Assembly: GCA_009909035.1 (NCBI GenBank)
Contig: JAAAOB010000129.1
Coordinates: 40,784-104,783, forward strand
Length of the DNA: 64,000 bases
Reading direction: 5' to 3'
Source of the DNA: Bacteroidota bacterium
Lineage (GTDB): Bacteria; Bacteroidota; Rhodothermia; Balneolales; Balneolaceae
The notes beneath the pieces were generated by a model that saw nothing but the letters and a program-made list of their open reading frames with translations, had not been told where the DNA came from and made no database searches. Shown here piece by piece: positions 54,931-64,000 of this stretch. Within the stretch, counting starts at the first letter, position 1. The number at the start of each line of letters is the position of its first letter. The position numbers and the translations under genes were made by a program.

Positions 54931-55093
54931 AGGGAAATACGAAAGGTTCATCAGTTGATTGCTTGATATTGATTATCGTATTAATCAAATGATTGAGCTA
55001 AAAGGATTGGTGGTATGTTGGTTTCTATGCAAGATTAGATTTGGGTTTCAAGTTACCCACACAATTCAAAGAACCACATTCTTATGATACCGG

Positions 55094-55360
55094 CTAATCG
55101 TAATGAGTCCACATCCTGATAACTTTAACAACTTTCTCCTTTTCGTAGACTTGATAAACTAAGCGATGCTGGATATTGATTCTACGTGAATAAGCACAAT
55201 CCAAATTGCCAACCAGTTTTTCATAGGGAGGATAGTCTGCAAACGGATTTTCCTCAATAACTTCAAGTAGGTCCTCGATCTTTGATTTTAACCCTGATGA
55301 AGCCGCTTTCTTCGCATCCTTTTTAGCCTGTTTGATATAAACGATCTTGTAGTTACTCAC
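55094..55360 (-). CDS. Txe/YoeB-family mRNA interferase toxin
   Basis: An 88-residue RelE-superfamily toxin: YKIVYIKQAKKDAKKA, ENPFADYPPYEKLVGNLDCAYSRRINIQHRLVYQVYE and the C-terminal RMWTHYD ending (YoeB-type proteins end with a similar aromatic HY pair). Such toxins cut mRNA on the ribosome. The start is GTG at 55360, overlapping the antitoxin stop by four bases (GTGA), which ties toxin synthesis to antitoxin translation. The motifs are intact. Confidence 0.87.
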   Translation of the reverse strand: MSNYKIVYIKQAKKDAKKAASSGLKSKIEDLLEVIEENPFADYPPYEKLVGNLDCAYSRRINIQHRLVYQVYEKEKVVKVIRMWTHYD

Positions 55361-55599
55361 CAGTCAAGTTCTTCCTCCGTTTCCTCAAGAGGTGTATTCA
55401 TTCCTTCAGCGATAGACTCCTGCATTCCGGGAATGGACGTCAGAAAAAGTGTTTCTTGAATGGCCCGCCAATCATCTTCACTGATCAAAACTGCATTTGA
55501 TCGCTTCCCGGTGATTTGTATTGGCCTGTGTGTTTCAGATGCTTCATCGAGCAATCGATAAATCTCTTTGCGAGCTTGAGTAGCTGTAAGTGTTTTCAT
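55357..55599 (-). CDS. YefM/Phd-family antitoxin
   Basis: An 80-residue antitoxin from the ATG at 55599: the DNA-binding N-terminal half starts MKTLTATQARKEIYRLLDEA and continues RPIQITGKRSNAVLISEDDWRAIQETLFLTSIPGM; the acidic C-terminus (NTPLEETEEELDW) wraps the YoeB-type toxin. The frame can be extended to 55659, but MKTLTA is the conserved family start, and the predicted promoter lies within the extension. Confidence 0.87.
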   Translation of the reverse strand: MKTLTATQARKEIYRLLDEASETHRPIQITGKRSNAVLISEDDWRAIQETLFLTSIPGMQESIAEGMNTPLEETEEELDW

Positions 55600-55630
55600 G
55601 GAAATATAGATTAATTCATTCTCTTTCATT

Positions 55631-55659
55631 AACGTACGCCATTCCGTACATATTGTCAA
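55631..55659 (-). promoter_or_regulatory. promoter/operator of the YefM-YoeB pair
   Basis: On the minus strand: TTGACA (55659-55654), 17 bases, TACGTT (55636-55631). An inverted repeat GTACG/CGTAC (55634-55638 and 55645-55649) overlaps the spacer and -10, suiting repression by the antitoxin-toxin complex. The -35 is of the ordinary sigma-70 type, unlike the TAnnTTTG promoters elsewhere in the window. Confidence 0.45.
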
Positions 55660-55944
55660 TTTTTAAGATAAGGCAGCATAGCGGTTTGGTGGTTAACCGG
55701 TTTTGTCAACTACAACTTCAACAGTGGTAAAAAACAAGATATCTCACAACTCTGATAAAAATTGCTGAGGCGCGAAAACCGGCATCGCATCAGGCATGGC
55801 ATTTATGAAGGTTACCAGGTACCATTTACGATTGCTTGAATCCGATGGCAATAATAATCGGTTTGAGTACAGAGAAATTCCATGTCGGCTCATCACCAAT
55901 AACAAATAACCCAATCCACGAATATACACCCATCGAGAGGAGAC

Positions 55945-58900
55945 TTACATATTTCGCCGATACTGCCCGCCCACTTCATAGAGGGCGTGTGAAATCTGTC
56001 CGAGTGACGCAACTTTCACCGTCTCCATCAGCTCTTCAAAAAGGTTGCCGTCTTCACGGGCTGCTTTCTTCAGCCGTCGGAGGGCGTCATCAGATTTGTC
56101 AGCGTTGATTTTTTGGAACCGCTCCAGGTTGTTGATCTGCTGTTTTTTCTCCTCTTCGGTGGACCGGATCAGCTCAATCTCTTTTTCGTCCTCCTCAGAC
56201 GTTTTGTCGCTTTTGAATGTATTCACGCCGATGATCGGAAGCTCGCCGGAGTGTTTCTTGGATTCGTAATAGAGGCTCTCCTCCTGGATCTTGCCGCGCT
56301 GGTACATGCTCTCCATCGCGCCCAGTACGCCGCCGCGGTCGGTGATGCGGTCGAATTCGGCCAGTATCGCCTCTTCTACAAGGTCGGTCAGGTCGTCGAT
56401 GATGAACGATCCCTGCAGCGGGTTTTCGTTTTTGGTCATCCCCATCTCTTTGTTGATGATCATCTGGATGGCCAGCGCACGGCGTACCGACTCTTCCGTT
56501 GGCGTGGTGATCGCCTCATCGAAGGCGTTGGTATGAAGCGAGTTGCAGTTGTCGTACACCGCCATCAGCGCCTGCAGCGTGGTGCGGATGTCGTTAAACT
56601 GGATCTCCTGCGCGTGCAGCGACCGACCGCTGGTCTGGATATGATACTTAAGCTTTTGTGACCGTTCGTTGGCGCTGTATTTGTGCTTCATAGCGATGGC
56701 CCAGATGCGTCGCGCTACCCGGCCAATCACCGCGTATTCGGGGTCGAGGCCGTTGCTGAAGAAGAACGACAGGTTGTGGGCAAAATCATCGATATCGAGC
56801 CCGCGTGAGAGGTAATACTCCACGTAGGTAAAGCCGTTGGAAAGCGTAAAGGCTGCCTGGGTGATAGGGTTGGCGCCCGCTTCGGCAATGTGGTATCCGG
56901 AGATCGACACCGAGTAGTAATTCCGGACCCCGTTCTCAGTAAAGTAGCTCTGCACGTCGCCCATCATTTTCAGTGCAAACTCGGTGGAGAAGATACAGGT
57001 GTTCTGCGCCTGGTCCTCTTTCAGGATATCGGCCTGTACGGTTCCGCGCACAACTTTCATCGCATCGGATTTAATCTTCTCATACGTTTCCCTGTCCACA
57101 AGCTGGTCGCCGCTGATGCCGAGCGTGGCGAGCCCAAATCCATCGTTCGTTGATGGCAGTTCCAGTCCGTACTCCGGCTGCGGCAGGCCCTTCTGCTCAA
57201 AAATTCCTTTAATTTTCTTCTTTGCTTGCTCCCACTTTCCGTTCTCCTTCAGGTAGCGCTCCACCTCCTGGTCGATCGCCGTGTTCATGAACATGGCCAG
57301 GATCATCGGCGCGGGCCCGTTGATCGTCATCGAAACGGATGTGGTCGGCGAGGTGAGCTCAAAGCCGGAGTAAAGTTTTTTCATGTCGTCGAGCGTGCAG
57401 ATGCTTACGCCGGAATTCCCAATCTTCCCGTAGATATCGGGGCGATGGTCGGGATCTTCGCCATAGAGCGTCACCGAGTCGAACGCCGTGGAGAGACGCG
57501 CGGCCGGCATCCCCTCACTCACGTAGTGAAACCGTTTATTGGTCCGCTCGGGCGTGCCCTCCCCTGCAAACATGCGGGTGGGATCCTCCCCTTCTCGCTT
57601 GAAGGGAAACACACCGGCAGTAAACGGAAAGTAGCCCGGCAGATTTTCCTTGAGCGCAAACCGCAGTTTGTCGCCGCTGTTCTTGGTTTTCGGAAGCGAG
57701 ATGCGCGGTACTTTCGTGCCGCTGAGCGATTTCCGGTAGAGATCGTTTTTGATCACTCTGTCGCGGATCTTCACCTCAAACTGATCCTGCTGGTACTGGT
57801 CATACAGCTCATCCCAGCCGTCAAGGATACTTTTTGGCAGCGGATCGAGCCGCTCCAGCCAGTGCTCTTTCATTTCGGTTAGCTTCTCTCTAATCACCGG
57901 TTTTTCATCGGGATTCCAGTTCTCAAGCTGGCGCAGGGTCCCTTCCACCTGGTCGAGTTTCGAGGCGACTTCCACCTGTTGCCCGGCCCACTCGTGATAG
58001 TTCTCAATCGTTTCGGTAATTTCGGAGAGGTAGCGCTGGCGCCTGCCGGGAATGATTGCCTGTGTATGCAGATCTTCCGCCGGCTCCGCATTTTGATAGA
58101 GTGTGGTTTTCCAGCCCGTCGAGTAGTGATCATTCACCCGGTCCACCACAGCCTTGAACAAACGGTGAACGCCCTCGTCATTAAACTGCGCGGCAATAGT
58201 TGGATAGACCGGCATTTTTTTCGGGTCGATGTGCCAGTCGCCCCGGTTGCGCTGCATCTGTTTGCGGATATCGCGGAGCGCATCTAGCGAGCCCTTTTTC
58301 TCAAATTTGTTCAGCACCACAATCTCGGCCAGGTCCAGCATATTGATCTTTTCCAGCTGCGTGGCCGCGCCGTATTCGTGCGTCATCACGTAGATCGGAA
58401 TGTCGGTAATTTCAGTGATTTCGGTGCCGCTCTGACCGATTCCGCTTGTTTCGACCAGGATCAGATCGAACCCGGCCGCTTTATAGACCGCAATTGCACC
58501 TTTAATAGCCTCGCTGATCGATTTGTTGGAGGCACGCGTGGCCATACTGCGCATAAAGACCCGTTCGGTATCGATGCTGTTCATCCGGATACGATCGCCC
58601 AGCAGCGCACCGCCGGTCCGCACTTTGGAGGGGTCGATGGAGATTACGCCGATGGTCAGATCTTCAAATTCCGTTAGAAAACGGCGGATCAGTTCATCGG
58701 TCAGTGAGCTTTTTCCCGCCCCGCCCGTACCGGTGATTCCAATCAATGGAATGGAACTCATTTTTGTATTGTCGAGCAGGGTTTTATCGCCCGAGGTCAA
58801 CAGATTATTTTCGTAGGTGAGAATATCTTTGTTACCATTTTCCAGTGCGGATACTGACCGCGCGATTTCAACATGATGTTTATAAGATATTTTTTCCGTA

Positions 58901-59415
58901 TCGGCCTTTCGAAGCTCGTTCGTATCAAAATCGCACTCCTCCATCATAAAATTAATCATCCCCTGGAGGCCCATCTTGCTTCCATCCTCCACGGAGAAAA
59001 TTCGGGTTACGCCATAATCGTGCAGCTCCTCAATCTCTTTCGGAACAATCACACCACCGCCGCCCCCAAAGATCTTGATGTGCTCGCCTCCGTGCTCTTT
59101 CAGCAGGTCTACCATGTATTTAAAATACTCCACGTGTCCGCCCTGGTAGGAACTAATGGCAATGCCCTGGGCATCTTCCTGGATGGCACAGCGGACAATC
59201 TCGTTTACCGATCGGTTGTGGCCGAGATGAATCACCTCTGCGCCTGTGGACTGCAGTATCCGCCTCATGATGTTGATACTGGCATCATGTCCATCAAACA
59301 AGCTGGCAGCTGTGACGAACCGCACACTGTGCGTGGGCTGATATTTTTGCTGGGATGCCTGCCCGTTGGCTTTAGCTTGTGAAGCTATTTTGTCTTTTGT
59401 TGCTGCGTCAGACAT
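55945..59415 (-). CDS. icmF: fused isobutyryl-CoA mutase IcmF
   Basis: 1,156 residues in the IcmF order. Residues 30-160: B12-binding domain, with DGHDASI at 41-47 (His43 is the expected cobalt ligand). Residues 220-450: MeaI-type G-protein chaperone with P-loop [12 protein letters not shown] (226-237) and NKFEKKG. Residues 560-1156: acyl-CoA mutase barrel. Two specificity positions favour isobutyryl-CoA over methylmalonyl-CoA: Phe603 in GVFPF (Tyr in methylmalonyl-CoA mutase) and Gln804 in AQNTCIF (Arg in methylmalonyl-CoA mutase). It interconverts isobutyryl-CoA and n-butyryl-CoA using adenosylcobalamin, linking valine and fatty acid metabolism. A LacI-type site lies 27-40 bases upstream of the ATG. 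Confidence 0.93.
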   Translation of the reverse strand: MSDAATKDKIASQAKANGQASQQKYQPTHSVRFVTAASLFDGHDASINIMRRILQSTGAEVIHLGHNRSVNEIVRCAIQEDAQGIAISSYQGGHVEYFKYMVDLLKEHGGEHIKIFGGGGGVIVPKEIEELHDYGVTRIFSVEDGSKMGLQGMINFMMEECDFDTNELRKADTEKISYKHHVEIARSVSALENGNKDILTYENNLLTSGDKTLLDNTKMSSIPLIGITGTGGAGKSSLTDELIRRFLTEFEDLTIGVISIDPSKVRTGGALLGDRIRMNSIDTERVFMRSMATRASNKSISEAIKGAIAVYKAAGFDLILVETSGIGQSGTEITEITDIPIYVMTHEYGAATQLEKINMLDLAEIVVLNKFEKKGSLDALRDIRKQMQRNRGDWHIDPKKMPVYPTIAAQFNDEGVHRLFKAVVDRVNDHYSTGWKTTLYQNAEPAEDLHTQAIIPGRRQRYLSEITETIENYHEWAGQQVEVASKLDQVEGTLRQLENWNPDEKPVIREKLTEMKEHWLERLDPLPKSILDGWDELYDQYQQDQFEVKIRDRVIKNDLYRKSLSGTKVPRISLPKTKNSGDKLRFALKENLPGYFPFTAGVFPFKREGEDPTRMFAGEGTPERTNKRFHYVSEGMPAARLSTAFDSVTLYGEDPDHRPDIYGKIGNSGVSICTLDDMKKLYSGFELTSPTTSVSMTINGPAPMILAMFMNTAIDQEVERYLKENGKWEQAKKKIKGIFEQKGLPQPEYGLELPSTNDGFGLATLGISGDQLVDRETYEKIKSDAMKVVRGTVQADILKEDQAQNTCIFSTEFALKMMGDVQSYFTENGVRNYYSVSISGYHIAEAGANPITQAAFTLSNGFTYVEYYLSRGLDIDDFAHNLSFFFSNGLDPEYAVIGRVARRIWAIAMKHKYSANERSQKLKYHIQTSGRSLHAQEIQFNDIRTTLQALMAVYDNCNSLHTNAFDEAITTPTEESVRRALAIQMIINKEMGMTKNENPLQGSFIIDDLTDLVEEAILAEFDRITDRGGVLGAMESMYQRGKIQEESLYYESKKHSGELPIIGVNTFKSDKTSEEDEKEIELIRSTEEEKKQQINNLERFQKINADKSDDALRRLKKAAREDGNLFEELMETVKVASLGQISHALYEVGGQYRRNM

Positions 59416-59718
59416 AGTAAATAATTCTTTGATCGTTCATTTGGAAGCGTTTACACAATATACAAAATATGCAGACCGCACGTAATCAGTACGATTTAAA
59501 AAATACCGTTCGTTTCACGCTCTACCGTTTGCAGACAAATGCCGGGACATGGCACCAAAAGGGGCGTCATCCCGCATCCCGTGAGCATTCGAAACGGCAT
59601 GACAGAACGGATGACGAAAACCAATTTGCTCTCCCTACCTGGACCGCTTGCCACAAAACGTCCGCACCAGCGCTACTGAATCCATAAAACAGTCAATTTC
59701 CCGGCAGATTTTATCAGG
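59416..59718. other. Intergenic region upstream of icmF
   Basis: 303 bases between two minus-strand genes. Holds the LacI-type operator (59442-59455), possible A/T-rich core promoter sequence beside it, and an inverted repeat CGTCATCC/GGATGACG at 59565-59572 and 59609-59616. No gene seen. Confidence 0.5.
59442..59455. promoter_or_regulatory. LacI-family operator upstream of icmF
   Basis: TGGAAGCGTTTACA; its reverse complement TGTAAACGCTTCCA differs at one position from the operator at 751-764. It sits 27 bases before the icmF start, next to the A/T-rich TATATTGTG on the minus strand, where repressor binding would block transcription. Confidence 0.55.
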
Positions 59719-62700
59719 TCAGGAGCCTTCGATCTTTTTCAAATTGTGCAGGTTTTTTTCCACCCATTCGCGGCGTTGTTTTGAAATACCAACCACGATG
59801 GCCGGTACCACAAAAAGTGTAAGAATGGTGGCAAACGTAAGACCTCCGATAACGGACCGTGCCAATGGACTCCAGGTTTCTGCCCCGGCACCGATTTCCA
59901 GCGCAAGCGGGATCATGGAGAAAATAGTGGTCAGCGCTGTTAAAATAATCGGCCGCATTCTGCGCTTACACGCCTGAAGAAACGATACCAGGTATCCCTT
60001 GTCAGATTTGCTGTTCCTGCCGGTATATAGGTGAATGTAGTCCACCAGTACGATCCCGTTGTTAACTACAATCCCGACAAGAATTACGATACCGATATAG
60101 GCCGGAATGCTCAGCGGGGTGCTGGTTATAAATAAGAAGACCAATGATCCAAAGAAAGCAAGCGGCACCGTCATCATGATGATAAACGGATCTCTCAGGT
60201 TTTCAAAAAGCGAGCCCATCACCATATAGGTAAGCAGTAGCGAAAATAGAAATGCGATCAGCATCTCCCCCTGGCTTTGATCAATACTTTGGGTGGAGCC
60301 TGTAAAATCGTACCTGTAGCCGTCTGGAAGAACAATATCATTCGTTAAGATTTCCTGGACACGCTGGCGGTACTCCGTAACATTAACATCGTTCCGCACG
60401 TTGACCGTAAGATCGATGTAGACCTCCCGGTCGCGCCGTGAGATCCGGCTGAGCCCCTGGTGAAGTTCAAAATCGCCAACGGCCAGAATCGGCACGCGGA
60501 CATCTTCGGTCTGAAGGACGTCCAGGGCGAACAGATCTTCCCGATTTTCAAACCTGGTTCGGTCGTTCCTGACCTGGATAGGGATCTCCCTCCCCTCTTC
60601 TCTGAAAAACCCGGCTCGAGTTCCCCGGGCCTGCGTTCCGAATGCATTTGCAACTTCTCCGGAACTCACGCCTATCCGGCTGATTCGCTGTCGGTTTAGC
60701 ACGTAGTGAAGCTCTGGTGAGGGGCGATTTCGGTTGGTAGAAACCGAAAGCACCTTGGGGTCTTCATTGAGCCGGTCCTCAATCCGCACGGAGTACTCCT
60801 GCAGCACATCCACATCGGGCCCGATCAGGGTTAGTCGCACACCACTTCCGCTCCAGTCCCGGCCGGTTGGGATGCCGCTACCACTTACGCGGATATCGAG
60901 ATCCACTTCGGGTGATGAGAGCATCTCCTGGGTAACATCAACCATATCCTGGGTCGTCCGGCTGCGATTATTTTGATCTACAAGCAGCACCTTTAACTCG
61001 CCCAGATTTGATTCCCGGCTCCAGCGCTGCCGCCCGATACTGGTGATGACGGTGCGGACTTCATCCATCTCCATTAGCTGATCCGTGTATTCACGAAGGG
61101 TAGTTGCCGTATTATAAAGCTGATTTCCGGCGGGAAGCGTCACCCGTACATTGTATTCACCGCTGTCGTTTTCAGGAAAAAATTCGCCCGGAATGGATGT
61201 AAACAGGTAATATGATCCACCGATGACGCCCACCACGAACAGCACCACCATATATTTTCTATCCAGGATCCAAAAGAGAATGCGCCCATAATTCTGCTCA
61301 ACTTTCCGGATCGCCCTGAACATAAAACTGGAGCGATCAAACTCCTCGCGTCGAAGTATTAATGATGCAAGAACCGGGATTAGAACAATTGATGCAATAA
61401 ATGAACTTGTGATGGCGATGGAGATTGTCAGGGCAAGATCTCTCGTCACGGCCCCTGTTACGCCGCTGACGGCAAGGATGGGTACAAAGACCGCAAGCGT
61501 CGTTAGCGTAGAGCCAAGAAGCGCCCCGGCTACCTCGTTTGTACCCTCAATCGCCGCCCGCATCCGTTTCTGTCCGCTCTCAAGTTTGTTGGCGATACTT
61601 TCAGAGACAACAATGGAGTTGTCTACCAGCAGGCCAATGGCAAGGGCCAGGCCGGTAATGGAGATTATGTTGAGCGTGATATCCAGAAAGTACATGGCAG
61701 CAAAGGTGGCCGTCAGCGATACCGGTATACTCATGGCCACCACGAAGGCAATACGCCATCCTCCCATGAACAGGAGAAGAATCAGGATGACGACTACAAG
61801 TGCAATCAAGGCCGACTGTGCCAGGTTCGACACAGAGTCTTCTATAAATTTGCCCTCATTGCTAAGTACTTGCAGGGTAACGCTCTCCGGCAGGTTCTCA
61901 TGAAATTCACTCATCTGCAACAGGACGGCTTCAGCCACATCCAGGGTATTGGCGTCCGATTGTTTCTGAACTTCTACTTTCACACTGTTATTGCCGTTCA
62001 CTTCCTCCAGTGACTCTACATCGGCATAGGTATTTTCAACGCGCGCCACGTCCGAAACACGAACCGGCTCGCCCGTCTCAGCCACACGTATAATCGTAGA
62101 TCGTATTTCGTCTACGGTGTGATATATCGACTCGGCCCGGATGCTGTAGCTCACCCTGTCCGACACAAGATTGCCAATGGGCTGGTTTACATTGTTGGTT
62201 CGAATCGCAGAAACCACCTCATCCGGAATCACACGATGACGCGCCATGGCATCAGGATCGAGGGTAACAAAGAAATTTCGTTCGAGTCCCCCCTCGGTAT
62301 CGGCTGAGGCCACTCCCTGGATCCGTTCCAGCCGGGGCTCAATAAAATCAACCGACAGCTGCCGGAGCTCATCCAGCCCCATCGACGGCGATTCAACGCT
62401 GATTTCTATAATGGGTGAACGATCCGGATCAAACTGGAAGATGACGGGATCGGTTGCTTCTGTCGGAAGATCAGGCCGGATTCGATCAATCGCCTCCCGG
62501 ATCTTCATCTCCGCCTGCTGAATGTTTGACCGCGGATCCATCCGCAAAACGATAAACGCCCCGCCCTGCCGCACATTCGATTCCAGAGAATTTATGCCTT
62601 CAACGCCCATAATTGCCCCTTCCACCGGTTCTACCAGCAGGCGGGATACGTCGTCCGGGGCAACATTCTCATAGTTTAGCGAGACCGCCAAAACCGGGAT

Positions 62701-62832
62701 GTTAAATTCCGGCATCAGGGTCACTTTCAGATTGTTGAGTGAAAAAAGACCAAACCCAATCACAATCAGTGACATCATGAACACTGTGACAGGGCGTTTT
62801 AGAATACGTTCGGTAATCGTGATTTTCTTCAT
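59719..62832 (-). CDS. RND-family efflux permease
   Basis: A 1,037-residue inner-membrane proton-driven pump subunit (AcrB/MdtC-like hydrophobe/amphiphile exporter class). First helix near residues 14-32 (PVTVFMMSLIVIGFGLFSL), a large periplasmic loop, then a helical bundle at about 335-540 containing the proton-relay helix with ALAIGLLVDNSIVV, a second periplasmic loop and a second bundle at about 860-1020 (GIVILVGIVVNNGIVLVDYI). Intact and full length. It lies 15 bases downstream of a second permease gene, suggesting a two-permease pump; the membrane-fusion protein is probably upstream of the window end. Confidence 0.92.
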   Translation of the reverse strand: MKKITITERILKRPVTVFMMSLIVIGFGLFSLNNLKVTLMPEFNIPVLAVSLNYENVAPDDVSRLLVEPVEGAIMGVEGINSLESNVRQGGAFIVLRMDPRSNIQQAEMKIREAIDRIRPDLPTEATDPVIFQFDPDRSPIIEISVESPSMGLDELRQLSVDFIEPRLERIQGVASADTEGGLERNFFVTLDPDAMARHRVIPDEVVSAIRTNNVNQPIGNLVSDRVSYSIRAESIYHTVDEIRSTIIRVAETGEPVRVSDVARVENTYADVESLEEVNGNNSVKVEVQKQSDANTLDVAEAVLLQMSEFHENLPESVTLQVLSNEGKFIEDSVSNLAQSALIALVVVILILLLFMGGWRIAFVVAMSIPVSLTATFAAMYFLDITLNIISITGLALAIGLLVDNSIVVSESIANKLESGQKRMRAAIEGTNEVAGALLGSTLTTLAVFVPILAVSGVTGAVTRDLALTISIAITSSFIASIVLIPVLASLILRREEFDRSSFMFRAIRKVEQNYGRILFWILDRKYMVVLFVVGVIGGSYYLFTSIPGEFFPENDSGEYNVRVTLPAGNQLYNTATTLREYTDQLMEMDEVRTVITSIGRQRWSRESNLGELKVLLVDQNNRSRTTQDMVDVTQEMLSSPEVDLDIRVSGSGIPTGRDWSGSGVRLTLIGPDVDVLQEYSVRIEDRLNEDPKVLSVSTNRNRPSPELHYVLNRQRISRIGVSSGEVANAFGTQARGTRAGFFREEGREIPIQVRNDRTRFENREDLFALDVLQTEDVRVPILAVGDFELHQGLSRISRRDREVYIDLTVNVRNDVNVTEYRQRVQEILTNDIVLPDGYRYDFTGSTQSIDQSQGEMLIAFLFSLLLTYMVMGSLFENLRDPFIIMMTVPLAFFGSLVFLFITSTPLSIPAYIGIVILVGIVVNNGIVLVDYIHLYTGRNSKSDKGYLVSFLQACKRRMRPIILTALTTIFSMIPLALEIGAGAETWSPLARSVIGGLTFATILTLFVVPAIVVGISKQRREWVEKNLHNLKKIEGS

Positions 62833-62847
62833 GGCTCTGTTCTCCAG

Positions 62848-64000
62848 TTAGTCAACATTTTTATCCAGCGGGTCTTCTTTATGTACGGCGTTGAACCCAA
62901 GTTTTTCCACCCATGTATTCACAATATTGTACATGCAGGGTACGGCAAACAGCATCAAGAGGGTCGACATCGTCAAGCCGCCAATAACCGTTCGTGCCAT
63001 CGGGCTCCAGGTCTCCGATCCGGCGCCAAGCTGAAGCGCCAGCGGCACCATGGCCAGGATGGTTGTGAGGGCAGTCATCAGGATTGGACGCAACCGCCTG
63101 GATGCTCCATTTGCAATCGCACTCAGCCGCTCCTGTCCGCGGGACTGCAGTATTTTAATATAGTCGATCATAACAATTCCGTTGTTAACCACGATGCCCG
63201 TCAAAAGCACCAGCCCAACCATTGCCGTGACACTGACGGGGGTGGAGGTGATCCACAGCATCAGAAGAACACCGGTGAGTGCCAGCGGAATTGTGACAAT
63301 GATAATCAGCGGTTCTACAAGGCTTTCGAACTGGGAGGCCATAACCATATAGGTTAGAACTCCGGCAATCATGAAAGCTATGACGAGATATGAAAAAGAC
63401 TCTTGCTGATCTTCAGCAGAACCGGCAACCTCGTAGCGATACCCTTCCGGCCACTCCATGCGGTCCAGGACAGAGCGGGCCCGATCCGTTGCGGTTTCAA
63501 GATCAATTCCCGCGAGATCTGCCTCAACTTCCACCATACGCTCCTGGTTCACCCTGAGAATACTCGAGGGGCCGGAATACCGCTCAATCCGCGCCAGGTT
63601 TTTCAGCGGCATCCAGGTGCCGTCCGCAGCCTGAATCTGTATCTCTTCAAGAGCTGTAGATTCGGCACGGTCGATTGGGCTTAGCTGAACCAGGACCTCA
63701 AACTCCACCCCCTGATCCACGAACGTTGTTGCCACGTTGCCGCGCACGGCGTTGCTAACGGCCGTTGCCACCTGCGAAGTGTTCAATCCAACACGCGAAA
63801 TCCTCTCGCGATCCATATCAATGCGCAGTTCGGGCCGGCCCCGTTCGGCACTGCTGAATACACTCGCAATTCCCTCTGTATCACGAAGGCCGTTCATGGC
63901 GATAGTGGATAATTCCTGGCGCACATCGGGATCGAAGCCAAATATCTGAACGATCAGTCCGGTTTCGCCGTCCGGGCTCAGCGGATCCTCACGAACTTCT
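62848..64000 (-). CDS. RND-family efflux permease, C-terminal part (runs off window)
   Basis: Only the last 383 residues are inside the window; the frame stays open to base 64000. It contains the end of the second periplasmic loop (GETGLIVQIFGFDPDVRQ; RISRVGLNTSQVATAVSNAVRG) and the C-terminal helical bundle (AFMIAGVLTYMVMASQFESLVEPLIIIVTIPLALTG; GLVLLTGIVVNNGIVMIDYI; LRPILMTALTTILAMVPLAL). It is a paralogue of the downstream permease. Tandem unlike permeases occur in MdtBC-type hetero-trimeric pumps; that is inference here. Confidence 0.9.
   Translation of the reverse strand, partial: EVREDPLSPDGETGLIVQIFGFDPDVRQELSTIAMNGLRDTEGIASVFSSAERGRPELRIDMDRERISRVGLNTSQVATAVSNAVRGNVATTFVDQGVEFEVLVQLSPIDRAESTALEEIQIQAADGTWMPLKNLARIERYSGPSSILRVNQERMVEVEADLAGIDLETATDRARSVLDRMEWPEGYRYEVAGSAEDQQESFSYLVIAFMIAGVLTYMVMASQFESLVEPLIIIVTIPLALTGVLLMLWITSTPVSVTAMVGLVLLTGIVVNNGIVMIDYIKILQSRGQERLSAIANGASRRLRPILMTALTTILAMVPLALQLGAGSETWSPMARTVIGGLTMSTLLMLFAVPCMYNIVNTWVEKLGFNAVHKEDPLDKNVD

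Larger units (their letters stand above)
54634..55093. other. Gene-free region with a large inverted repeat
   Basis: 460 bases between the dead and the intact toxin-antitoxin pairs. Open frames here are by-products of the inverted repeat at 54717-54880 and the hairpin at 54890-54930. Nothing else is recognised. Confidence 0.55.

Noticed and set aside
54737..54958. 73-codon plus-strand frame
   Set aside because: It is an open frame through the large inverted repeat; no domain and no ribosome binding site.
1..64000. CRISPR array, prophage or complete insertion sequence
   Set aside because: I saw no regularly spaced repeats, no phage structural or integrase genes and no transposase on either strand.

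Overview
The window looks like chromosome from a Bacteroidota-related bacterium, most likely the Balneolaceae/Rhodothermota side. This is an inference from three things: SusC/RagA-type and carboxypeptidase-domain TonB receptors, abundant FG-GAP/UnbV proteins, and promoters of the TAnnTTTG (-7) type, best seen in front of the tRNA-Val gene. I did not place the organism by rRNA (none is present).

Layout. 1-12.3 kb (minus strand): a truncated SusC-like receptor, preceded by an UnbU-like membrane protein, an UnbV/CRTAC1-type protein and two very large FG-GAP lipoproteins in one overlapping run, then a sodium/sugar symporter. A near-perfect LacI-family operator lies in front of the receptor gene, and a second near-identical one lies in front of icmF at 59.4 kb. 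12.3-13.1 kb: non-coding DNA packed with hairpins. 13.1-26 kb: gamma-glutamylcyclotransferase-like protein, an aberrant EF-G paralogue, leuS, an overlapping pair of N-carbamoylputrescine amidase and phosphodiester glycosidase, a Ser/Thr kinase with TPRs, and pckA. 25.9-26.8 kb: a RES/Xre toxin-antitoxin pair with repeated operator sequences. 26.9-30.3 kb: deoC followed by a full aldehyde dehydrogenase and a half-length pseudo-dehydrogenase, which together resemble a split ALDH16. 30.3-36.1 kb: SPOR lipoprotein, ychF, phosphatase, nusB, tRNA-Val and a five-PAS sensor kinase.

36.4-43.8 kb is the classic translation cluster thrS-infC-rpmI-rplT-pheS-pheT followed by a coiled-coil protein and zapA. 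infC has no ATG at its 5' end; it appears to start at an AUC codon with a good Shine-Dalgarno sequence, 21 bases after the thrS stop and in the same frame. 43.8-50.7 kb: hemolysin III family protein, ymdB, a LolD-like ABC ATPase, a TPR membrane protein and a large TonB-dependent receptor.

50.8-55.7 kb is an accessory region: CAT-like acetyltransferase, HD phosphohydrolase, F420/NADP-type reductase, DJ-1/PfpI protein, HxlR regulator, a frameshifted and nonsense-mutated Phd/ParE toxin-antitoxin remnant, a large imperfect inverted repeat, and an intact YefM/YoeB pair. 55.9-64 kb: icmF (fused isobutyryl-CoA mutase with its G-protein chaperone) and two tandem RND efflux permeases, the second cut by the window end.

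The strongest candidates for undescribed biology are the UnbU/UnbV/FG-GAP/SusC locus with its operator, the split ALDH16-like pair next to deoC, the EF-G paralogue lacking the catalytic His, and two structured non-coding regions.
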